From: Ottelia alismoides
Lineage: Eukaryota > Streptophyta > Magnoliopsida > Alismatales > Hydrocharitaceae
Assembly (NCBI GenBank): GCA_037367405.1
Contig: JAZKJV010004140.1
Span: 682,001 to 746,000, forward strand
Length of the DNA stretch: 64,000 nucleotides
Reading direction: 5' to 3'
The position numbers and the translations under genes were made by a program. This document shows positions 35,876 to 47,981 of the stretch, in pieces; the stretch's first letter is position 1, and every line of letters starts with the position of its first letter. The notes below the pieces were generated by a model. That model saw only the letters and a program-made list of their open reading frames with translations, was not told the origin of the DNA and made no database searches.

Positions 35876-37397
35876 TTACTCATCTCCGCCTGGAGTTTGG
35901 AACTGAATCTTCCCATTCTTATAATCAAATAAGGCCCCTGCTGTTCTAAGGAAGGGCCTACCTAGAATGATCTGGGAATCTCTCCAATTACGAGGGGTTT
36001 CCATATCCAGGACAGTGAAGTCCACCATGTATTCTTGCCCCTCGACTTTGATCATAATGTTCCTCAACTCTCCTTGGGACCTCTTAGTTGATTTGTCAGC
36101 GAACTGTAGAAGAGCTCTAGATTTCCTAAGAGGTCCGAGATTAAGCCGCTCATAGAGGGCTGTGGTCATCAAATTGATTGAGGAACCATTGTCCAGGAGA
36201 GTGCGTGCAAACGCGATGTCATCAACATGACTCACCACATAATGTGCACCCATGTCTCTTCGTTTCCGAGGAAACAAGTTCTTTATTGCACAAGTCATGG
36301 CTACTGATAGAACGTGTTTCTCAACATGGTTTTTGGTCTTCCTGCTAACCCTAGTAGGTGTGCATCTTACCTTAAGGTATTTTTGGAATGCAGGAGTCAT
36401 CTCCACGAACATGTCAAAAGGGATTGTGACCTTGATGTTTTTATTGCAGAATTCAGCCATCTCAGGGTCATCTTTTTGGATTTTCTTCTTTTTCTTCTTT
36501 CCACCTTTGAGAGCTCGGGGGAAAGGGATTATTGACTCAGGTTCGAAAACTGAAATCTTCTCATTAATTTCGGGAACTGAGTTCTTAACATGACTCTGAC
36601 TCTGATACAGACTCGGACTCTGACTCTGACTAAGAAGAAAATGCTGAGGCGAAACCGGTGATGCTTCTTCCGCTTCTTTCGGACGATCCTCCTCAGATGG
36701 AGGTGCGGGCTCTTCATCGGTGTCGTCTGATTCTATGCAAATGCGAGACTGATGCTTCGAGGACTCAGATGTCCTCTTCTTCCGCCGGTGTTGGTGGTGG
36801 TGATGCTCCTCCTCTTCTTCCTCCGACTTCTCCTCAGGTAGAGTCTTGGAGGTTCCTTCCTTCTGCGCCCGTGCCCGATCAGGTATGGTCACGGTCCTTC
36901 CGCTCCTGAGGGACATGTGATTTACATTATCGTACGAAAGGATCTCATGTTCAGATAAGTAATTATCTGAATAATATACCTGATCTCGAGGTCGGTTCTG
37001 GCCCTGGTGTACGCTGTTTGGGTTGGCCTGAACCTGTGCGGGAATTGGGGTCCTTGGCGCCATTTGTTGGTCCTGGTTACGAGAGACCCGATTGATGTCG
37101 GTCCTCATGTCCAGGTAGTCATTCTGCATCTGTTGGACCCTATCAGACAGGGTCTGGATCGCCAAGGTGAGGGACTCCAATTCGGTGGGCTGGGCTTGCT
37201 GCTGTGTTGATGTCGTCCTGTATTGGCTCTACTGGCCATGCCGATACTGTTGCTGATGGGACGGTGCTGGCCCCTGCTGGTAGGTGCGCTGCTGCGGCTG
37301 GTGCCCCTGTTCTGGCCTGGACTGGAAGCGCGGGACGGCGACGGGCCTGGTTTCTTGGTAGACTGGGGATGGGCGGTGTGGCTGATCCTTCCCCATC
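35876..37397 (-). pseudogene. pro: Int2 gag tail and protease frame
   Basis: The open frame 35876-37180 (434 codons) starts in a coiled-coil-prone segment (ESLTLAIQTLSDRVQQMQ). It passes a Glu-rich and His-rich stretch followed by RRKKR, and ends with the retropepsin-like domain (LLDNGSSINLM at about residue 335, ILGRPFLRTAG near 415). Upstream, 37181-37397 contains a Gln-to-stop (TAG) near 37231 and follows a 14-bp deletion near 37411. The frame ends at a Glu-to-stop six bases before the pol methionine. Confidence 0.87.
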
Positions 37398-38825
37398 TCA
37401 TTTTGCCGGACTATACCAAAGCCCGTTGATCTCGTATACTGGCGGAGGCTCCTCGTATTCTGTTTCCACTTGTGGGGGTGCATGATGGTTCTGCTGGGTA
37501 TAAGTCTGATCCCAGCTGCTCTGAGACCCCGGTGCCTGTTCCTGTACAAGATGGACTCGATGTACAGGTACAGGTGGTGCAGAAGGGGCAAGTAGCTTGA
37601 TCTTAGCTACCTTTTCAGAGAGTTCCTCCACTTTCTTTGGAAGGCTCGAAAGAGACTCCATCTCCGCGACTCTCTTGTGGATCTGCTCGACCATGGTAAG
37701 CTTGTCGGCAATCATCCCCATGCTGGGGATGAGGTCTTCAGTCAGATCTGCTACAGTCCTTCGAGTTGTCTCATTGGATAGGATTGAGGGAGACAATTGA
37801 TAGGCCCTTGTGGCCTGAGACCTGCCGGTTTCTGCCATCGGCTCTAGGATCTTCCATACAGCATGCTCATTTTTATTCAGATAGCTTCCTCCATAGGCGG
37901 CACTGACTAACCCCTGCATTTCTGGGGTTAGACCACATATTAAGGTCTGGACTAAGATCGCCTTCGAAATGCCGTGGCAGGGGCATTTCTGTACTAAATC
38001 ATTGAACCTATCCCAAGCATCATGGAAAGGTTCACTAGGTTCTTGGGCGAAGCTGGCGATCTTTGTTCTCATCTGGTTTGTCCTACTGAGAGGGTAGAAC
38101 TTTTTCAAGAATAGGTCCTTGAACTGCATCCTGGTATTGCATACCACCCCTAAGTTTTTCAACCAATGAGCCGCCTTATCACCTAAGGCAAAAGGGGTGG
38201 CCTTCAACCGAATATAATCTTGGCCAACATTGGGATGGCTAAGATTGTTGCACACCAACTTGAAGTCACGGAGGAAAGTGTATGGTTCTTCATTAAGGTT
38301 TCCGTTGAACTTCGGAAGCAGACTAAGGAAGTGGGGCTTCAGCTCAAATGCCTGGGCGGGAACTGCAGATGCCAACCAGTTCTGAATCTCGTTCTCCGTC
38401 GGGTTATAGGTATCAACCATTGGTCGGTCGATTCCTTCTGCTACTATGATCTGTCCCATCCGCGTCGTGAGATCTGCATTCTTCTGTTCGGCTTCAGCGA
38501 GGCGAGCAAGAATCTGTTTTATTTGTTCCTCATCTGGTGGTACTTTTGGCGGCATCTCGTCCTCCAGTCCGGGGGGGAAAGTAAGGTCGATGTCAGAGGA
38601 TAACTCAAGGAAAGGATTACCGAGGCGATGATCTTCCTCGATAATCTCGGAGGAGATGAAAGGGTTGGTTGGAGAGTGACCACCCTGAGTATGAGGGAAC
38701 CAAGACTCAAGAGGGTCATGAGTCCTGGGTGGTCCAAGGTGCGCTTGGGCCGATGAAGACGAGTCACTTGGGGGACTCATAGAGAGATCGGTGAATAATG
38801 CGTCGAGATCTCCCCAATTACTCAT
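37398..38825 (-). CDS. gag: Int2 gag (C-terminally frameshifted)
   Basis: The start is set at the methionine of MSNWGDLDALF (38825). The frame is open for 19 more codons upstream, but only the downstream sequence looks like an Athila gag start. Features by residue of the longer 494-codon frame are: Ser/Pro-rich 30-75, coiled-coil-prone 118-150, capsid core about 178-345 (PKFNGNLNEEPYTFLRDF, WLKNLGVV, FLKKFYPLSRTNQMR, AWDRFNDLVQKCPCHG, LICGLTPEMQG), and a second coiled coil 395-430. A 14-bp deletion between GACTAT repeats shifts the frame near 37411, giving a short wrong tail. No zinc knuckle is found. Confidence 0.9.
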   Translation of the reverse strand: MSNWGDLDALFTDLSMSPPSDSSSSAQAHLGPPRTHDPLESWFPHTQGGHSPTNPFISSEIIEEDHRLGNPFLELSSDIDLTFPPGLEDEMPPKVPPDEEQIKQILARLAEAEQKNADLTTRMGQIIVAEGIDRPMVDTYNPTENEIQNWLASAVPAQAFELKPHFLSLLPKFNGNLNEEPYTFLRDFKLVCNNLSHPNVGQDYIRLKATPFALGDKAAHWLKNLGVVCNTRMQFKDLFLKKFYPLSRTNQMRTKIASFAQEPSEPFHDAWDRFNDLVQKCPCHGISKAILVQTLICGLTPEMQGLVSAAYGGSYLNKNEHAVWKILEPMAETGRSQATRAYQLSPSILSNETTRRTVADLTEDLIPSMGMIADKLTMVEQIHKRVAEMESLSSLPKKVEELSEKVAKIKLLAPSAPPVPVHRVHLVQEQAPGSQSSWDQTYTQQNHHAPPQVETEYEEPPPVYEINGLWYSPAK

Positions 38826-40136
38826 CTTGATGTGACGAGAAGAAGATAGGGTTTTACCCCTACCTGAAGCAAGCAAAATCAATCCAAAACCCTGAGTTCA
38901 CACTCAACACAGTGAAGGACTCGAAATCGAGTCCGATTAATCTTATAATTTTTAAGTGTGATTTTTCAAACAAGATAGCAAGGATTACGCAGCCTAGAGG
39001 GAAGTCGGCTTAGAGCCGGGTGCGTCTTCCCTGTTTATCCTGTCGCCTAAGATACCGCCGATCCTCCCTTTCTGCGCTCCTATCCGGAGTGGGGACTCAA
39101 TGACATGCCCCTATCTACCTGCAAGCAGACGGAGGCTGACAACGCTAGGCCTTGTCGCAGAGTACCGCTGTTCGCCCCTATCTACCCACGAAGGCGGAGG
39201 CTACTTGGTACTTGTCAATGAGCTTAAAAGTATCCCACTCGTGATATTTGCTAAGATCAGTTGGCTCGTGATATGGAAGGCGGGGATTTGGGCTCTGCCT
39301 TAAGGTGTTCACACACACTCAAGTACCCTCACTCAGCCTGAAAACAGGGTCGGGGATTAATCTCCCGCAAACAATTTTCAAATTTTATTCTCTCTTTTTT
39401 TTGGTCAATACTGTTTAGCAGTCCCGATTTTAAGTTATTACTGATTAAGTCCACCACACAGCACGCCTATCGGACAGTCCCAATTTCCGTTTAATTAAAT
39501 GTGAAAATCAGAGGGAGAAATCGAGAAAAAACTGATGTTATGCTGAGTTCAGGAGACTTACAGTGATCCCTTCGCTTTTATGCAGGATGCAGAACAGAAT
39601 TGAAATTTTATCTAAATGCAAATGCAGGCGATGAAAGCCGCTCCTAGACAGGCAGTTCTATTAGCGTGAAGAACAGTTTAATTTGACTAAGTACTGCGGT
39701 CTAGGTGTGTCTTTTAAGTGATTTGTATGGTCCTAATGATTACGAGAACAAGCAATTCCTAGATTGGCTCGGGGAGCCGCTAGTGCAAGCTAAATTACAA
39801 TTCAACCACACAGCACACGGGGACACGATTCCACTATTTTTACACACGCGAGAACCCGAACGGGAACCGCTGGAAAAAAATGCGAAAAAAAGTGGAAATA
39901 AATGAATTACAGGTTCTCTCAAATCACTCAAACTAATTCGAATGCGTGTTCCTCGAAGCGTCTTCGACTCCGGTGTCCCTCGCACAAAAACAAGTTGAGG
40001 TCAGATAAAGAACGACACAAAAATGCAAGAATTTAAAAGACAGAGAAATATTCACAAGAAAAATCGGGGGTCAGACTACCCGGGGAAAGAAAATCAAGCA
40101 CTCAAAATTTCACCAAAACTTAACCTAAGCCGTGCC
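38826..40136 (-). mobile_element. Int2 untranslated leader
   Basis: It is collinear with 25670-27001, with a few small indels and no gene. It lies between the best-preserved primer site and gag, so genomic RNA from LTR3 would carry it. Confidence 0.7.
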
Positions 40137-40154
40137 TCCCCGGCAACGGCGCCA
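40137..40154 (-). other. Primer-binding site of int2, tRNA-Asp, perfect
   Basis: TCCCCGGCAACGGCGCCA on the plus strand is an 18-base match to the 3' end of plant tRNA-Asp(GTC) with its CCA tail, three bases from LTR3. Athila-type elements are known to use tRNA-Asp. Confidence 0.93.
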
Positions 40155-40157
40155 TTT

Positions 40158-43100
40158 TGATCAGCGTCCCGCACCCTTAATTAATTCGGTCAAATTAATG
40201 TCCAAATCAATGTTAGTGATTCGTTGCAGTCGGATACGAGAGGCTAGTCAAAAACCACTTCTCAATTAATGTTAAGTTAATTTTAAGCGGCAGATATTTT
40301 TTTACTTGGTGGAGTCCAAGGTCGATCTCAGGGAGGCAACTGTGTGTCGGATTTTCGAGGAGGTATTTTTTTGGTCTTTTTAATTTTTATGCAGACTTAT
40401 GTAGAAAATGCAGGCCAATTTAATGTTTCAATTTAATTAATATATCAAATGAAGTCCAAAAAGTATGAAAATTGGCCAGATGATTTATTATGGTGAAAAT
40501 GATCTACACTATTTTTTTTGGATTTTTCAGTCACTAAATTTACTGTGAATTAAATAAACAGACAGGGTGATTTTCAATATTTAATTTTTAATAAATAGCA
40601 AACCACAATTTTTTCAAGAACTAAAATTATCCTAGATAGCTCTAATGATAAGGAATCTAGGAAAATTTGCAGATCTTAATTTCAAGGTGAAATGAATTTA
40701 TTAAAATTAAGTTAAGAAAATCACTCAACAATTTATTAAGGCCTCGATATGCGTGCAAATAACATGAGATTTTTATGGTATGTTAAGAATATCGTCCTTA
40801 TTACTGTGAATTTTTGATGATTTTTGGAAGCACAGAGAATTAATTACAAATTAAAAGGTGTCACTGGGCAAAATATGTCAAAAATTCACCAATTAATTCA
40901 TTAATAATTCAACTGAAATTACAAAAATATGACACATGGACCAATAGACAGAGGACAAAATTCTCAACAAAATGCAATTTTTAGATTTGCAAAATGATGT
41001 AAAATGCAGCCTAGGGATGCGTGCAAACACAGGGGTGTAAATGCAATACAGAAAAATAATAATACAATAAGCAAATATGCAGACAGGGACTAAAATGCAA
41101 TTACCTATAATGTTGGGAACTTGAATGCAAATTCTCCACAGGGCACGTGCTCCTCACGTGGGCTCAGCTTCACAGGGACCTCTTTGCAAATATGGAAAGC
41201 TCCAGGGGCCTCTGTGTAAATTACCCAGGCCGCACGTGCTCCTCACGTGGGTGGCCTAGGCTCGGATGGCTGCGGAGGCTCGGATCTAGGCTCGGGCGCT
41301 CTGGAGGTCTGGAGTGAGGTTCGTGCGACCCGAACCTAGGCTCGGAGAAGAGGTTCGGGCGACTGGGCTACATGGCGTAACGAAGGCCCTCGGATCAAGA
41401 TGGATCCGAGGGGTGTCGGTGCCGACGCGTGGCGTGACCTCGGGCCTTTGGATCGATGATGATCCAACGGCCTCTGGGGCTCGATGAAGACGGCGACGTG
41501 GCTCGCTGAGGGCCGCTGGATCAGAAGAGCGATCGACGGTGGGGGGCCGCTGCGGTGAGAGGACGCGTGGCCATTTAATCGATGTGATCGAACGGCAGCT
41601 GCTCGTCTGCTCCGACGATCCTCCGCCACCTGCGGAGGAGAAGGCAGGGCTCCGGCGAAAGTGCTGTAGCTCCGCCCGTCCTTCCTCGAGGCGCTGACGC
41701 TCTCCGACTTGTCGGAGATATCCCAGAAGATGCGCGGATGGTCGACGAAACCTTCGGTGGCCTCAGGAGTGTCGGAGGGCGGCCTGAAGTTGCTGGCGAT
41801 GAAGCTCGAGGGCGTCTCCGGCGAGCGTCCGTTCAATGAGCAGCAAGGTACCTGCAAGTGTGAAAGCTAGAGCCGGAGCTCGTGCGTGTGTTTGTGAAGA
41901 CGTGAGGATGGTTGGCGAGGCCTAAGGCGAAGGGAGGCGGTCGGGCGATGGAGCTCCGGCCATATGGCGGAGCTGGAAGTCGATGGAGGTTGATGTGCGT
42001 CGTCGGAAGGTGCGGAGTAGTCAGCGAGGATGGGAGCTTCGACGCGAAGCTCGGCGAGATGAAAGGGAAGCGAGAGAGTGACCGGTGACGGCGAGTAAAA
42101 TCGGAGAAAAACAAAAGAAAAATAAGAAGAAGATCGGAGGAGGAATGGAGGGGTTTCACCTGGGAATTGGACTTCCTGCTTGAGGTCCAGGTCTTCGCTC
42201 GAGGGCCGGTGATGTCCCGAGCTCGTGCAGCTGCTCGTGGGAGTCGCTGCGACACGGCGGAGCAGCCGTGGATCTCGCCGGAGCTGATGCCCTTCGTCGC
42301 TCGATGATTCGTCAAATTGTTGTCACCAACTGGAGGATCAGAGCTCAGGGATGCTCTCTGGAGTGGCGGATGCGGCTGAAGGTTGCCGGTGGTGGAGTAT
42401 TTAAAGGATGGAGGTGGCAGCAGTGTTGGCGATGAGGCGAGGTTTGTGGGCGACGTGGGGCTTCTATGGTGGAGATCGTTGGAGGCGAGGGAGATGGCGA
42501 GGGTGAGGGAGGAGTGCCCTCAATCGTGGTGGTGCTGGTGGTCGAAGAAGGTGGATGAGGTGCTTCCAAGAATAGGAAGGGGGCGCCCCTCCCGCAAGGC
42601 AGGGAACGTGGGAGAGAGGGGCGCCCGGAGGTAGGAGACGAGGTCTCCACCGTTGGATCTTGTGATCCAACGGTGGTGATCGAAGCGAGGTGGGCGGGTA
42701 GGATTAGATCGGGGGCTTGGTGATGATGGGCTGCGGTGGAGCCACGTGGTGATCTGCGGACGAAGCACCATCGGGCGGTCTGGATGATACCGAGGGTCTG
42801 ATCAAGCGGCTGAGGGACGCCAACGGAGGAGCGGCTGAGATGGGCTCGATCAGATGGTCCATCTGCCACCACGTGGCGAGCTCTGGAAGAGGCGCAGTCG
42901 AACGGTGATGATCAAGGGGCAGAGAAGATCAATGGATGAGGCAATAGGCGCGCGTGGACACAGCGGGGCCGTTGGATCTGAAGCGCGATCCAACGGCTGA
43001 GAATGAGGCAAGGGAAAGCGGGCCGCGTGGCGCAACCAGAGGGCGCCACGTGGCCTGCTTTGAGTGGCTGGAAGAAGATACACGTGTAAAGAGAAGAGGG

Positions 43101-43675
43101 GGCCGAATTTGGAAAAACTCAAAACATGAAAGTTGTAGATCTCGATGAGATCTACAAGCTTCATGTTGACCAAAGATGGAGATGAGGTCAAATATGATAC
43201 ATAAATACAAAGATACAATTATACACCTATGTAGTATACAAAGTGGCCCCGAAAACCCAACTTTCCCATACAAGCTCCAAATTCCATGAAATTAGTCTCA
43301 TTTTAAAGGTCTTTTAATGTGTAGTATTATAAGAGTAAGTAGACCTAGTTCGGAGTTTGTATGAGGGCTTTCTGTGTATTTTAGTGTACAGGGGTTCTCA
43401 GGCTTTATTGGCTATTTTACAAAGGGGATTTTTGGCATTCTTCCCTATATTATCAACTAAGGAGTACATATTATAAGGAAGAGGTTATTTTAGTGAGTGG
43501 ATATTTTACAAGGGATTTTGGCTTCTTATTTGAATGCAAATGGACTGCTAAAATGTATGAATTATGGATGTATGCATGAATGCTATTTATTCATTGTAAA
43601 GGGAAATATGCCTCTATTTACTCGGGAACAAGGCTCTATTTTTGACTTTTGAAGTGATGAATCACAGATTCATCA
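40158..43675 (-). mobile_element. LTR3 of element A (5' LTR on the minus strand)
   Basis: It is the promoter-bearing LTR of the array. It lacks 31 bases present in LTR1 and LTR2 near 40343 (CAACTGTGTGTCGG junction, GTG-type microhomology) and about ten bases around 41575. The candidate TATA, G-boxes, 43-base hairpin (43124-43166) and terminal palindrome (43655-43675) are all present. Confidence 0.93.
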
Positions 43676-43680
43676 GTATC
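43676..43680. repeat. Target site duplication of element A, right (GTATC)
   Basis: It is identical to 13849-13853 and directly follows the CATCA end of LTR3. Confidence 0.95.
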
Positions 43681-44460
43681 CCCCCTTAGTGTGGAGTTTT
43701 ATGGTTGTTCATGTTCCTAAAGATTTAATAAAATAGAATGGATGTATTGAGATTTACTTTGTGAACTATATCTATATTATGATCATAAAAAGTGCCTAAT
43801 GATATTAGTATGAGGAATATGGGCGTAACGATGATCTTTTTCCTCGTCGTTGTTGATTTCTATGTGATTATCGATCGTTTCTTATGAATATATATATATA
43901 GAGCATTAAATATACTTTTAGTGCACTTTATGGACAGTTATCTGTGTTGTATCGTGCCATGCACATTATGCTAATATTTTTCCTTTGATCCTTATGGAAT
44001 TCGTGAATCAATTGTTAGACTAATATAACAAATCATGTAACTTTGATACCTTATTGTTAATTATCTAAAAGCATGTAGAGCTACATATAATTCCAATCTT
44101 GAAATATGAGAGTTTCATGAATTAAAATTTAAATGATAGATTGATTGGAATTCCACACTTAGCATACCACGCACATGGGCTTTATTTTCCTTGGAAATAA
44201 AATGAATTAGAAATCATTGGAAATAGAATGAATTAGAATGAATGCTATTACTATAATTTAGCATTAAGCCTCTATGAGACCTTATAAATTCGAAACATAT
44301 GAAACGTGAGCATTCATAACCGCATATGAATAAGTTTGACGTTTCAATAATGGATAGCATTGCAAGGATACTTAAATTCATCGGTTACTTTTAGTGATTA
44401 ATTTCTCCCAAAAAAAAAGAGAAGGAAAGAGATAAGCTTCCTTCATCTTCCGTAATATGA
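43681..44460 (+). mobile_element. LTR-D3, continuation after element A
   Basis: It is collinear with LTR-D1 1221-2005 and LTR-D2 7690-8430. It stops after CTTCATCTTCCGTAATATG, where the sequence turns into the reverse complement of an earlier part of the same LTR. No gene is present. Confidence 0.85.
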
Positions 44461-45745
44461 TTGTAATAGCATTCATTCTAATCCATTCTATTTCCAAGGA
44501 TTTCTAATTCATTTTATTTCCAAGAAAAATAAAGCCCATGTGCGTGGTATGCTAAGTGTGGAATTCCAATCCAATCTATCTTATAAATTTTAATTCATGA
44601 AACTCTCATATTTCATGGTTGGAATTATATCTAGCTGAACATGCTTTTAGATAAATAACAATAAGGAATCTAAGTAACATGATTCATTATATTGATCCAA
44701 CAATCATGTGTTATGCATATTATTGATTCTTGAATTCCACAAGGATAAAAGGAAAAATATTAGCATATTGTGCACGACACGATACAATACAGATAACTGT
44801 CTATAAGTGCACTACAAGTATATTTAAGGCACTAGATATATTCATAAGAAATGATCAATAGTCACATAGAAATAAACAACGGTGAGGGAAAAAGATCATC
44901 GTTACGCCCATAATCCTCAGACTAATATCATTAGGCACTTTTTATGATCATATTATAGATATAGTCCACAAAATAAATCGCAATACATCTATTCTATTTT
45001 ATTAAATCTTTATGAACATGAACAACCGTCAATCTCCGCACCAAGGGGGGAAACCCATCCAGCAAGAGGGACCCGAAGGTCCATGGTACATATGCAAGAT
45101 GAGAAAATTGCAAGAAAAGGGGAGGGGATCGTACCTATATGGGTGCTTTCAAGTGCAATACTATATCTTCGTTCTAATTATCTTCCACATATTACCATGA
45201 CCACGATAATCTCTAAATCACAAAAATTCTTTTCTTACTTCTAACCCATAAATAAAGTCATGAAATACTTGAAGATGAAGAGGTGATCTTACATTTCTAA
45301 TGGTAGATCTGTATAGAGGATGACAATGTAAATCTCCTACCTAAAAATGATGGTGATTCGCAACCACCACAATGTTATGACAGATCTAAGGAGCTTGAGA
45401 GGTGGTAGATCATAGGCGGTGGCTAGGGATTGTAAATGAGGAGGATTACCTAAAGAGGGAGACTTTACAGGCCCTTTAAATGGACTTGGGTGGATCCTTA
45501 GTCAGATCTTCCCTCAAATCCCGCATGATCATTTCAGACTTGACCCATCGTCGCTATCGTCGCTAAAATGATCATATGTCATTCTCCGAAGTCCGATTTA
45601 TAAAATTTCAATTACGTTGGAATCCTGACGACAATACGCCTAAATTAGATCAAAATTGAATTTTTCATAAATTATTAAATCGACTGCAACTATTTGATCA
45701 TCATGAACTTGAACAAGTTGCGGTGCTAAAACTTTAGGTTTGACA
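44461..45745 (-). mobile_element. LTR-D4 (3' LTR), truncated at the inversion junction
   Basis: On the minus strand it starts TGTCAAACC at 45745 and runs to GCTATTAC at about 44463, where it meets the plus-oriented LTR-D3. With 43676-44252 it forms the inner part of a long inverted repeat with a spacer of about 210 bases. The TATA counterpart is mutated (TGTAAAG near 45465). Confidence 0.8.
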
Positions 45746-45959
45746 TCATAACAATCTTAAAACAAGTCTCATCCTCGAGACTTCAGAGAATAGTATAAGT
45801 TGGAGTCACTCTTGATTTATGCCATATGTTATATGCATCTGCGAAATGATATCAATATTCATTACATTGTGTAGGACATATGTCTATTATGATCTGAAAT
45901 AGATAGTCAACAAACCTATGGTCATTACTTTTGAAAATAAAAAAAATCCTAACATGCAT

Positions 45960-46425
45960 CTTCCTTAGCTTGAAGGCGATAACGATCTTAAAAGAATGCT
46001 TCCTATTTCTTCAAAAGATGCAGCCTCATCCACACTCCACATATCATGGGAATGATAACAATCTTAATAGAACGTTTGTTATCGTGGTCAACGAGAACCA
46101 TTTTAATACATTACAATTGACACCTTTGATGATAACAATCTTAAAAGGTCCTTTCATTTTCAATGATAACAATCTTTACGGATTGTGGTTGTCACCTTCA
46201 GTGATAACAATATTAAAGTATTCTCCTTATTCCTCAAGAAGATGGATCCATATCCAATTTCTACTTATCACAAGAGTGATACCCATCTTCATAGGACCTT
46301 TTATCGTGGTTGGTGATAACAACTTTAAGAGGATAATCATCACTCAGTGATAAGAATACAAAAAAAATAGTGATATATCACCTTTAATGAATACAAGTAA
46401 AAAAATGGTGTTATCCTAACCAACG
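45960..46425 (-). repeat. GTTATC/GATAAC dyad array, inverted copy
   Basis: It is the reverse complement of the 6345-6815 array with the same unit order. The 139-codon frame at 45931-46350 on the plus strand is a product of the repeat period (units of 45-51 bases) and is not supported as a gene. Confidence 0.7.
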
Positions 46426-46862
46426 ATAACAATCTTAAAATGAATCAAGCCATCTCTTTCAGTACTTAAGCTTGTCTTACAAATTGGTATGTACAACTTA
46501 ATGTGAATCTCTATACCACATTATTAAGGTTGACACTTATCAACTTTTTGACTCATTTCGATTATCACTAAAAAAACTAAGACATTTGCATTGTCACAAT
46601 TATAACCATTTAAATTATATAATCCATATGCCGCTATTTTCTTGTAGACATACTCAATACCATCAATTCAAAAAGAACACCAATCACGTTCATATAGATA
46701 AAATACATTGTTTAACAAGATTTTTCATTTCGAAAATTTAGAACATTTACTAGTTTGAAAAAAATCATTACATTAGTCATATAGCTTGGGTATAACTTTG
46801 TTCCTTTTCATGAATATGTGGATACTCATCAAGTGCGGTGACCACACCACTATTAACTCACT

Positions 46863-47814
46863 GAGAGCATTCGGCCTGACTAGGGCCCCTCTAAAACAAG
46901 TATAGCATCTTCGTGATCGAGTACTTCCCCTTGGTCCATTTGTAGTGGAACTTGTTGTAGTCTCATGCATTGCTCCCACTGGTTAGGAATCATGACCAGT
47001 AGTTGGATAAGGCATCAAAATTTCTTGGCCATCATTGTCATTTTCATTTAAATATGTCATTTTCAATTTCTTCTCATCATGTAAGTCTTCCATGTGAGAT
47101 ATAACTTCTACCATCTCGTGGATAGTTGATAGTTGACAAGAAGAGAGTCTATGTTGAATATCGTGGCGAAGTCCACACCAAAATTTTAAGATTCGTTCAT
47201 CATCATGCATTTCAAGCATGGATGAATGGCATTTTAACTCATCAAATTTGATTTGATATTCTCTACTTGAGATGGATCCTTGTTTCAACTCATCCAGTTC
47301 TTTTCTTTTTCACCTAACTCAGAAGTCGGGAAGAAATTATTCTCTAAAGGACTTCATAAAATTGTCCCAAGTCAAGGGATGTGGTGAGTGTCGTGATAAA
47401 GCACTCCATCATCGCTTCGCATGCCCGCTTAAGGAGTATTCAGCAAATGGCATCCAATAGTCTTCCGGTGCTTGAATAATCTTGAGAACTTTCTCAATCT
47501 TTTTCTAACCAAATGTCAGTATCCTCAGGGGTAGTATCCCCAACAAACTCTAGTACATGACCCTTGCAATAGCTAGCAAAGATTTTGTGATGTTTCTGGA
47601 AAATATCCTCAATAGATGGAGGGGGAAGTAGAACTTTAGTACCACCGTTGCTCTCAAGGGTATGAATGGATTCTTCAAATCCATCAAGTCTTTGCTCTAA
47701 GGTTTGTATTCTCATGTCCATACTTTGGATCATATCCATCATCGTCGCCAACTGCCTTGCAATCTCAACATCAGACATCGATATGATTCTGCATGAATCA
47801 TTTAGATTCATCAC
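46863..47814 (-). pseudogene. gag: D4 gag pseudogene, with the N-terminal part
   Basis: From 47814 the frame reads SMSDVEIARQLATMMDMIQSMDMRIQTLEQRL, a coiled-coil-prone N-terminus missing from D1, then a PPPSIEDIFQKHHKIF stretch. After frame changes come SGHAKRWWSALS-like sequence (about 47430-47400), YQIKFDELKCHSSMLEMHDDE (47288-46983) and the start of the zinc knuckle (CYTC near 46905). At least two frameshifts and a damaged knuckle make it non-functional. A stop directly after the knuckle region ends the coding region. Confidence 0.8.
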
Positions 47815-47967
47815 TCTCTAGATATATAATATCTCAAATCCTAGGACTCTTTTGGGAACCATTCCTGTTGGACTATATATCAACGTTAGAAAACTCCAAT
47901 ATGATCCTAACATTCTGAGTATCAATAAAAATCACAATGTATAAATCATGGCTAATGGAGTATCCTT

Positions 47968-47979
47968 GCTCTGATACCA
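47968..47979 (-). other. Family D4 primer-binding site, initiator tRNA-Met type
   Basis: On the minus strand it reads TGGTATCAGAGC, two bases inside the LTR end CGTTACA. It is identical to the D1 site at 5225-5236. Confidence 0.88.
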
Positions 47980-47981
47980 TT

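Larger units (their letters stand above)
13854..43675 (-). mobile_element. Element A: Athila-type Ty3/gypsy tandem, LTR-int-LTR-int-LTR
   Basis: The element has three LTRs (3561, 3559 and 3518 bp) alternating with two internal domains (9608 and 9576 bp). All are in minus orientation and share one flanking 5-bp target duplication. The lineage call rests on the RT/RNase H/integrase protein type, a tRNA-Asp primer site, long LTRs and the absence of a chromodomain. There is no env-like frame between integrase and the 3' LTR. A single target duplication around three LTRs points to one insertion followed by LTR-LTR unequal recombination, or integration of an already tandem cDNA. Confidence 0.93.
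45746..47967 (-). mobile_element. Family D4 internal region (gag only)
   Basis: This is the longest D internal region, at 2.2 kb. Reading minus, it holds the leader, gag (47814 to about 46863), AT-rich DNA, the dyad repeat block and the GAGGATGAGAC...GTTATGA end. It has no pol. Because three D copies share this plan, the missing pol looks ancestral rather than a private deletion. Confidence 0.8.
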
